A DNA stretch of 64,000 nucleotides. It comes from Gracilibacillus caseinilyticus (GTDB taxonomy: Bacteria; Bacillota; Bacilli; Bacillales; Amphibacillaceae). Each line of letters opens with the position of its first letter. Position 1 is the stretch's first letter. A program made the position numbers and the translations under genes. Below are positions 57,848 to 64,000 of the stretch, piece after piece. A model generated the notes under the pieces. It did not search any database. It saw only the letters and a program-made list of their open reading frames with translations, and had not been told where the DNA came from. The stretch spans positions 1,178,001 to 1,242,000 of the forward strand of contig NZ_CP095072.1 of the NCBI RefSeq assembly GCF_022919115.1, in the 5' to 3' direction.

Positions 57848-58654
57848 ATGGAATTAACTATTATTCAGATAATATTAGTTGTTATCGTAGCATTTTTAGC
57901 TGGTATAGAAGGGATCTTGGATGAATTCCACTTCCACCAGCCTATTATTGCCTGTACGCTAATCGGTTTAGTTACAGGAGAAGTAGTGCCATGCCTTATC
58001 TTAGGTGGTACTTTGCAATTAATCGCTTTAGGCTGGGCAAACATCGGAGCTGCCGTAGCGCCGGATGCTGCATTGGCATCCGTTGCATCGGCTATTATTC
58101 TCGTTTTAGGTGGTCAGGGTGAAGCTGGTGTATCTTCTGCAATCGCGATCGCAGTTCCACTTGCAGTTGCAGGCTTATTATTGACGATCATCGTCAGAAC
58201 AATTGCAACCGCAATAGTCCATTTAATGGATGCTGCAGCTAAAGAAGGGAACTTCAGGCGAATAGAAATGTGGCATATTTTTGCTATTTGCTTGCAGGGG
58301 CTTCGTATTGCAATCCCAGCCGCATTAATTTTGGCTGTTGGTGCAACTCCGGTTAGAGAATTACTTCAGTCTATGCCAGCTTGGCTGACAGATGGTTTAG
58401 CAGTTGGTGGGGGCATGGTAGTAGCTGTTGGGTATGCAATGGTGATTAACATGATGGCTACAAAAGAAGTATGGCCATTCTTTGCGATTGGCTTCGTATT
58501 AGCGACTATTCCATCCATCACACTATTGGGTCTTGGTGCTATCGGTGTGGCTCTTGCCCTTATCTATCTGGCGCTAACGAAACAAGGCGGTTCAGGTGGT
58601 GGCGGAAATGGGAACACGGGAGATCCTATAGGCGATATTATTGATAATTACTAA
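57848..58654 (+). CDS. manY: Mannose-family PTS EIIC membrane component
   Basis: An integral membrane protein of 268 residues that forms part of the sugar channel. About seven hydrophobic helices and the conserved FHQPIIACTLIGLVTGE segment are visible. The C-terminus is glycine-rich (GGSGGGGNGNTG). AGGAGG precedes the ATG by nine bases. The gap to EIIAB is 41 bases. Confidence 0.94.
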   Translation: MELTIIQIILVVIVAFLAGIEGILDEFHFHQPIIACTLIGLVTGEVVPCLILGGTLQLIALGWANIGAAVAPDAALASVASAIILVLGGQGEAGVSSAIAIAVPLAVAGLLLTIIVRTIATAIVHLMDAAAKEGNFRRIEMWHIFAICLQGLRIAIPAALILAVGATPVRELLQSMPAWLTDGLAVGGGMVVAVGYAMVINMMATKEVWPFFAIGFVLATIPSITLLGLGAIGVALALIYLALTKQGGSGGGGNGNTGDPIGDIIDNY

Positions 58655-58671
58655 AAGGAGGAGGATACAAA

Positions 58672-59583
58672 ATGGCTAAAGAAATGAAATTGTCTAAAAG
58701 AGATCGCATTGCTATTTGGTGGCGGTCAACGTTCATTCAAGGTTCCTGGAACTATGAACGTATGCAAAACGGTGGTTGGGCTTTTTCCATGATTCCGGCC
58801 ATCAAAAGATTATATAAAACGAAAGAAGAACGTGCTGCGGCACTAAAACGTCACTTAGAATTTTTTAATACACATCCATATATAGCTTCTCCGATTATCG
58901 GTGTTACGTTAGCTCTTGAAGAAGAACGTGCAAATGGAGCACCTGTTGACAACAAGGCTATTCAAGGGGTCAAAGTCGGGATGATGGGTCCTTTAGCAGG
59001 TATCGGGGACCCGGTTTTCTGGTTCACGGTTAAACCGATTCTCGGCGCTTTAGCGGCTTCACTTGCTTTGTCTGGAAACATGCTTGGCCCGATTCTGTAC
59101 TTTGTTTTATGGAATATCATTCGTATGGGCTTCATGTGGTATACACAAGAGTTTGGTTACAAAGCGGGTTCCAAAATTACCGAAGATGTATCTGGCGGCT
59201 TACTTCAGGATATTACCAAAGGGGCTTCGATACTCGGTATGTTCATACTTGGTGCATTAGTTAACCGTTGGGTAGCGGTATCCTTTACGCCGACAGTATC
59301 AAGAGTTGAACTCGACGAAGGTGCTTATATCGATTGGGATAATTTGCCGCCTGGATCAGAAGGGATTCGAACAGCATTAGAACAGCAAGCCGCTGGTCGT
59401 TCATTAAGTGAATATGATGTTACAACTTTACAAGATAACTTAGATAGCTTAATTCCAGGTTTAGCAGGGCTGTTAATCACACTTCTTAGCATGTGGCTGC
59501 TCAGGAAGAAAGTGTCACCAATTATTATGATTCTTGGCTTGTTCGCGCTCGGTATCATATTCCACGCAATAAACTTAATGTAA
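58672..59583 (+). CDS. manZ: Mannose-family PTS EIID membrane component
   Basis: The partner of EIIC in the membrane complex, 303 residues. The conserved N-terminal WNYERMQNGGWAFSMIPAI and GPLAGIGDPVFWFT motifs are present. C-terminal helices follow. An extra loop near residues 205-255 is polar. AAGGAGGAGG precedes the ATG, 17 bases after EIIC. It is the last PTS gene, and a hairpin terminator follows. Confidence 0.95.
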   Translation: MAKEMKLSKRDRIAIWWRSTFIQGSWNYERMQNGGWAFSMIPAIKRLYKTKEERAAALKRHLEFFNTHPYIASPIIGVTLALEEERANGAPVDNKAIQGVKVGMMGPLAGIGDPVFWFTVKPILGALAASLALSGNMLGPILYFVLWNIIRMGFMWYTQEFGYKAGSKITEDVSGGLLQDITKGASILGMFILGALVNRWVAVSFTPTVSRVELDEGAYIDWDNLPPGSEGIRTALEQQAAGRSLSEYDVTTLQDNLDSLIPGLAGLLITLLSMWLLRKKVSPIIMILGLFALGIIFHAINLM

Positions 59584-59607
59584 GCTAAATAGTCCATATA
59601 AATAGAT

Positions 59608-59646
59608 AAGTATCTCCTGGCAGGTTAGACGAAGGGGGTACTTTTT
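59608..59646 (+). terminator. Terminator after the PTS operon
   Basis: AAGTATCTCC pairs with GGGGGTACTT (G-U pairs), followed by five Ts. Confidence 0.65.
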
Positions 59647-59720
59647 CATACAAGGTTTTTTATGAAAATACTTAAACACAATGAAATTTATTACCCGTAC
59701 AAATTTTCAGGAGGATGGCC

Positions 59721-60737
59721 ATGCTTACTATCGGTTATATTGGCAATGGAAAAAGTACGAATAGATACCATTTGCCATTCGTGCTGCAAAGAGAGAATAT
59801 AAAGGTAAAAACAATTTATCGGAGAAATCCTGAGCGTGATAGCTGGAATCGGATTGCAGGAGTACAGTATACTTCTGATTTGAATGCATTATTACATGAC
59901 GAGGATATTCAACTTATTGTGGTGTGCACAAGGCATGATAGTCATTATGAATACGCAAAACAAGTGTTAGAACATAATAAACACTGTTTGGTGGAAAAGC
60001 CTTTTACGGAAAACTCGGAACAGGCGAAAGAAATATTTGCATTGGCTAAAGAAAAAGGCTTGATTGTCCAAGCGTATCAAAATAGACGTTTTGACAGTGA
60101 TTTCTTAACGGTTCAGAAGGTTATCGAGGAAGGAAAACTAGGCGACCTGCAGGAAATGGAAATGCATTTTGACTATTTCCGTCCAGAAGTACCGGAGTCT
60201 GCCGATTCCTTTGATCCAGCTGTGTCCTTTTTATACGGCCATGCCTGCCATACCCTGGATCAGGTCATCAGCTACTTTGGCAAGCCGGATCATATCCATT
60301 ATGATGTGAGACAATTACTGGGAACAGGAAGAATGAACGATTATTTTGATTTTGATTTATATTACGGCACGTTAAAAGTATCTGTAAAATCCAGTTATTT
60401 TAGATTGAAAGAAAGACCGAGCTTCGTCGTTTACGGAAAAAAAGGATGCTTTGTGAAAGAAACAAAAGATCGTCAGGAAGAACATCTAAAGTTGTTTTAC
60501 ATGCCATATAATTACGATTTTGGCGTAGATACCCTCAAACATTATGGTGTATTGACGTATGTGGACGAAGAAGGTACGATCCACGAAGAAAAAGTAAAAT
60601 CCGTAGATGGTGATTATGGCATTGTATATGATGACTTATATGAAGCGGTTATAAATGGTAAAGACAAAACCATTCCGGACGAGCAGACAGTGTTGCAAAT
60701 GGAAATATTAGAAACGGGAGTTAGAGACTTAGAGTGA
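59721..60737 (+). CDS. Gfo/Idh/MocA-family oxidoreductase (YhhX-like)
   Basis: An NAD(P)-dependent sugar or inositol dehydrogenase-like protein, 338 residues. The N-terminal Rossmann fold starts TIGYIGNGKSTNRYH, and the catalytic lysine lies in the VEKPFTEN motif (about residue 94). HACHTLDQV provides the second active-site histidine. The ATG at 59721 with AGGAGG six bases ahead is preferred over one at 59715 that touches the ribosome site. The position after a PTS operon suggests sugar metabolism. Confidence 0.9.
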   Translation: MLTIGYIGNGKSTNRYHLPFVLQRENIKVKTIYRRNPERDSWNRIAGVQYTSDLNALLHDEDIQLIVVCTRHDSHYEYAKQVLEHNKHCLVEKPFTENSEQAKEIFALAKEKGLIVQAYQNRRFDSDFLTVQKVIEEGKLGDLQEMEMHFDYFRPEVPESADSFDPAVSFLYGHACHTLDQVISYFGKPDHIHYDVRQLLGTGRMNDYFDFDLYYGTLKVSVKSSYFRLKERPSFVVYGKKGCFVKETKDRQEEHLKLFYMPYNYDFGVDTLKHYGVLTYVDEEGTIHEEKVKSVDGDYGIVYDDLYEAVINGKDKTIPDEQTVLQMEILETGVRDLE

Positions 60738-60865
60738 AAGACAGGGTTCGTTATAGCAGATGGGGATACGTTTTGTACTCTATGCAGGTATCTGGGGATG
60801 GAATAAAATAGAAATTGGGAATCAGTAAACAATGTATTGTTTTAAGCGAAGTAATCTATACATAA

Positions 60866-60903
60866 AAAGCAGCACTGGATATAAGATTCAGTGCTGCTTT
60901 TTT
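60866..60903 (+). terminator. Terminator
   Basis: AAAGCAGCACTG pairs with CAGTGCTGCTTT around an 11-base loop, followed by Ts. Confidence 0.85.
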
Positions 60904-61006
60904 ATGTTTCATTTAACCAAGGTGAACTTTAGCAAAAGTGGGTTAACTGAAACTTTGCTCATATTTTTTCGTAACTACTATATCAATTACAAAGGGGATG
61001 ACGGTT

Positions 61007-61177
61007 ATGGCTTGTTATAGCTGTGGGGGAAAATCATTCATTGAAGCAACGGATTTTATCAACCTTCGACCGGTTGGTAAAAAGATAGCAATAGGATCAG
61101 AAAAAGTGTATACAGTCTGTCAAAACTGTGGAGAAGTGGTTTCCATTAAAGTGAAAAATGTTGAGAAATTAATATAG
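61007..61177 (+). CDS. Small double-CxxC zinc-ribbon protein
   Basis: A 56-residue protein. CYSCGG at residues 3-8 and CQNCGE at 38-43 form a four-cysteine zinc ribbon. The rest is beta-rich. AAAGGGGATGACG lies ahead of the ATG. I do not recognise a named family. It is monocistronic. The 400 bases that follow (61178-61573) hold no feature I can support. Confidence 0.65.
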   Translation: MACYSCGGKSFIEATDFINLRPVGKKIAIGSEKVYTVCQNCGEVVSIKVKNVEKLI

Positions 61178-61573
61178 TATTTATTGGGTAGTGGCGTTGA
61201 CTAATAAGAACTGAAAAAAGAGAACCCCAGATAAGTCTAACTGGTTCAGTTCTAGGAGAGAAAACAGTAAATTACACATCAAATAGAAGTACAAATCCGT
61301 ATTAACACCTAAATTGATACTAAATAGCAACCCAATTAACAAGGAAACATAAACTTATGTACAACGTGAAATTAAGGTGATAGAAAGAGTGTTAATAGCT
61401 ATGTTATTTTATATGTGATTGTGATGATACAAATGAGTTATTCTATTTTCTGAAAAGGTTTTCTGGGATTTTATGTTAAAATATATACAGAAAAAATAGA
61501 ATGGACTTGTTCAACTAACGAGGCAGCAAAGTGCAACAAAAAGGTATATATTAATTCTTAGGAGGTTTTCATT

Positions 61574-61747
61574 ATGGAATTTTGGGACTTTTCACTTGTT
61601 ATGGTTATATTCGTATTTCTAGTTTGTATGGCAATTGGTTCTACATTGAATATATTATTTAAAATGACAATGAAAAGAGATTGGCTTATAACACTCTTAA
61701 TAAGTATAGGTTTATCTATTGTAATAGTTCCGTTGGTAGCTGGATAG
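61574..61747 (+). CDS. Small two-helix membrane protein
   Basis: A 57-residue protein with two hydrophobic helices (about residues 7-29 and 38-56) joined by a short basic loop (KMTMKRD), which places the loop inside the cell. AGGAGG lies eight bases ahead of the ATG. No family is recognised. It lies 160 bases upstream of another small membrane protein gene. Confidence 0.6.
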   Translation: MEFWDFSLVMVIFVFLVCMAIGSTLNILFKMTMKRDWLITLLISIGLSIVIVPLVAG

Positions 61748-61906
61748 TAAGGAGAGGAATTCGAATCAATCTACATCATATTAGTTGTGGGTAATTTCAT
61801 TAATGGGTGTGATTGTTCAATAAGAACAGTCGCTTCTTATGCTAAAGAAGGAGTTTAGTTGAAGAAGGATATTTCGAAAAAGGGAATTAAGAATGGAGGA
61901 ATATAA

Positions 61907-62257
61907 TTGAATAATAAAATTATTTTACACATAGAAGGGTTTGCCATTTTAGCATTAAGCCTTTATTTTTACGGGTATAGCCAATTAAGTTGGGTATTGT
62001 TTTTAATCCTATTATTAGTACCAGATATTTCAATGCTTGGATATTTATATAATAATAAGGTTGGTGCTATGCTTTATAATTTGTTTCATACATACAGTTT
62101 ATCGATTGGTGTTGTTATCTGTGGACTAATATTATCAAACCAAACTATCTTGGCAGTCGGATTAATATGGTCAGCCCATATTGGAATGGATAGGATGATA
62201 GGATATGGATTAAAGTATCCAACAGAATTTAAAGACAATCATTTCAATCGTGTTTAA
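61907..62257 (+). CDS. DUF4260 family membrane protein
   Basis: A 116-residue protein with about four membrane helices. LLLVPDISMLGY, NLFHTYSLS and IGMDRMIGYGLKY are the conserved segments of DUF4260, whose function is unknown. The start is a TTG with GGAGG seven bases upstream. A bidirectional terminator follows. Confidence 0.85.
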   Translation: MNNKIILHIEGFAILALSLYFYGYSQLSWVLFLILLLVPDISMLGYLYNNKVGAMLYNLFHTYSLSIGVVICGLILSNQTILAVGLIWSAHIGMDRMIGYGLKYPTEFKDNHFNRV

Positions 62258-62334
62258 TATTCTTTACTTGAATAAGTAGGGCTTTTTCACGAACGGATGC
62301 TTCAGTTGAAGAAGAAAATTAAATAATATGATAA

Positions 62335-62361
62335 AAACGCTCAGAAAATCTGAGCGTTTTT
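62335..62361 (+). terminator. Bidirectional terminator between convergent genes
   Basis: AAACGCTCAGA pairs with TCTGAGCGTTT around a three-base loop, with T tracts on both strands. It can serve both the DUF4260 gene and the minus-strand lipoprotein gene. Confidence 0.9.
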
Positions 62362-62486
62362 GTTTGCTGTTTATACTGCGAAATATATGCTAATCATTGT
62401 GTTATTTCTATTGTTATTAGCATTTTTCTCTCCCATCCGTTACTTTCCATACCTTATTATAACGTTCTTGTTCACTATTCCTTACA

Positions 62487-63617
62487 TCACTGATAATTAA
62501 TAATCGACGGATTCGGATCAAGCTTCAATACTTCTTCCGGACTTAGAACAGGATTATCTTTATCATAAAAGATTTTAAAGCCGCCGTATTGCACAGCCTC
62601 ATTCCGTACGAATTTGCGATAGAGTGACTTCTTCGTGGATGCATCACCCCATCCATCATAGTTCAACGCGACTTCGACGTTTTCGGTCGGCTGGATGGCT
62701 TCTTTGTTTGTTAGTGCGCCGTCTATGAACTGGTGGACGAGGACGATTTTATCTGGTAAATTATTTTCTTCTACCATGTTCGTGAGATAGTCGACTGCTT
62801 TTTGTACTTCCGCACCATTCACTTGACCTAGGTCGATTCCCGGTGTTTCTCCTTCTTCTACATGGAATTCGGTATCAATGGCCAGGTGGACGTAAGGGAG
62901 CTTCAACCATTTCTCCAGTAATTTCACTTGATTCAGGACAGAGTCTGTTCCCAGCTGAACATCCAGCATTAGTAGCGCTTTATTTTCCTTTGCAAGCTTG
63001 GCATATTCGTCAATTTGCTCTGGTGAAGTCATGTGATAGTACTTCCCTTCAGATCCAGGATCCCGCTGCGCTACCGTTGAAATTAGCTCAATCGTTGGAA
63101 TTGCAGGACGGGATGGGTCGGCATCTGAATACGCCTGTGTCTGTTCTTTTAGCTTTTTCATGAGCTCTTTGGGTTCCATTTCGCCAAGAATCCCCATATT
63201 GGTAGAATTCGGGTGACCATAATAGGCGACAAGTCGATGGTCCTTCAGTGGTCCGTCGGTTTGATCCTCTGCACCTTTTACCAAGGTTTCACCTACTGGC
63301 ACCATTCTTGTACGATCTTCTCCATGAGCTTCGGCGCTCGGCATCTTTTCTAGCTCTTCTTCCGATAATTTATCTTGAAGAGACGTGGCATCTGCAGCTG
63401 GCTCTAGTGGTTCGTAAGGCTGAGGTGGCTTCGTTTCTTCTTCTTTTTCTTGTGGTTCTTCTGTTTCGTTCGTTTCTTCCTTCTTGTCTGTGGTGTCTTC
63501 TTCCGATTGCGTATTTTCGTTTTTCTCTCCCTTCTTGCTAGTAGAAGCGTCCTCTGAACAAGCGACAAGGAAAAAGACAAGGAGTACGCCAGAGAATAGC
63601 ATGGATAATTTTTTCAT
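62487..63617 (-). CDS. Lipoprotein with acidic linker, unknown function
   Basis: A 376-residue lipoprotein. The lipobox LVAC is near residue 20. A Glu/Lys/Thr-rich low-complexity stretch (about 25-75) is followed by a globular domain (about 110-376). LVAYYGHPNS, LLMLDVQLGTD and VHLAIDTEFH alternate like strands of a TIM barrel, so a glycosidase-like fold is possible. No catalytic pair is certain. The ATG at 63617 follows AAGGA. Confidence 0.75.
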   Translation of the reverse strand: MKKLSMLFSGVLLVFFLVACSEDASTSKKGEKNENTQSEEDTTDKKEETNETEEPQEKEEETKPPQPYEPLEPAADATSLQDKLSEEELEKMPSAEAHGEDRTRMVPVGETLVKGAEDQTDGPLKDHRLVAYYGHPNSTNMGILGEMEPKELMKKLKEQTQAYSDADPSRPAIPTIELISTVAQRDPGSEGKYYHMTSPEQIDEYAKLAKENKALLMLDVQLGTDSVLNQVKLLEKWLKLPYVHLAIDTEFHVEEGETPGIDLGQVNGAEVQKAVDYLTNMVEENNLPDKIVLVHQFIDGALTNKEAIQPTENVEVALNYDGWGDASTKKSLYRKFVRNEAVQYGGFKIFYDKDNPVLSPEEVLKLDPNPSIINYQ

Positions 63618-63947
63618 GTTGTTCACTTCCTTATGTATAGTTTTTCTACTATCTTGCTAATATTTCCCTAAATTCAATAAGTTTAACAGAATAATAGAAA
63701 TTTTAATAGTATTGATAGAAGATTACTTTCGAAAAGTTTATAACTTAGGAGGAGGAAAAGTATAAGGAATTTTTTCTTTCATCAAATCACAAGCCAGATA
63801 AAAGAAAATGATATCTAATCATAAGATCGGTGAAAAACCTATCTCTCAAGCCTTTTCTCGCAAGCACAATACAAGGAAAATAATCACTTTGTTATATAAT
63901 CATGCAGGTGTAGAGAATAATGATTATTCGTGAAACGCTCCCCTTCT

Positions 63948-63961
63948 AACAAGCGCTTTCA
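63948..63961 (-). promoter_or_regulatory. Catabolite-responsive element (cre)-like site
   Basis: Read on the minus strand, TGAAAGCGCTTGTT closely fits the CcpA operator TGAAAGCGCTTTCA-type consensus. It lies in 380 bases of non-coding DNA at the window end (63618-64000), which otherwise show no feature. The gene it might control is probably outside the window. Confidence 0.5.
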
Positions 63962-64000
63962 AAAGTGATGAAAAAATGATTATATACATCATTAAAGCGC

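Overview
The window is a low-GC Firmicute chromosome, most likely from a halotolerant or halophilic member of the Bacillaceae. I cannot fix the genus. The first 28 kb carries the origin-proximal gene order known from Bacillus: yybS-gdpP-rplI-dnaC, purA, walRKHIJ-htrA and rlmH. A lone ectoine synthase gene suggests salt adaptation. A cluster of DnaA boxes after htrA and a parS-like palindrome at 23207-23222 also fit a position near oriC. Three copies of a MITE-like inverted-repeat element lie in the gaps between these core genes.

From 27.9 to 48.0 kb an island of about 20 kb is inserted at the last codons of rlmH. Its ends show direct repeats (GAACCGTATCATAA) and, just inside them, a perfect 13-bp inverted repeat. 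It carries two adjacent large serine recombinases. This is the architecture of staphylococcal SCC elements. The recombinase operon has a SigA-type promoter with a LexA/SOS-box match upstream. The downstream recombinase reads through the left attachment site into the antisense strand of rlmH, so its C-terminus should change when the element excises. The cargo comprises two tandem small paralogous proteins, an IS3-family insertion that splits a small gene, and a candidate structured RNA. It also has an XRE regulator, a Rep-like protein, a complete type I restriction-modification operon with an extra half-length HsdS and a metallopeptidase, a frameshifted SIR2-like gene, a DUF6414 protein and one unknown protein. 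It looks like a mobile defence island.

From 48.0 to 50.7 kb a second stretch without a recombinase carries a DUF421 membrane protein and a ClC-type exchanger (possibly of the fluoride clade). It ends at a third, more degenerate attachment-like sequence, so the island may be composite.

From 50.7 kb to the end lie ordinary accessory chromosome genes: a LysR regulator with a MetE-like methyltransferase, a decayed phage-type replication gene, a TRM11-like methyltransferase, an esterase remnant, a mannose-family PTS operon (DUF956/ManO, EIIAB, EIIC, EIID), a Gfo/Idh/MocA oxidoreductase, three small genes and an acidic lipoprotein. Tandem repeats of 52-53 bp occur upstream of the PTS operon.
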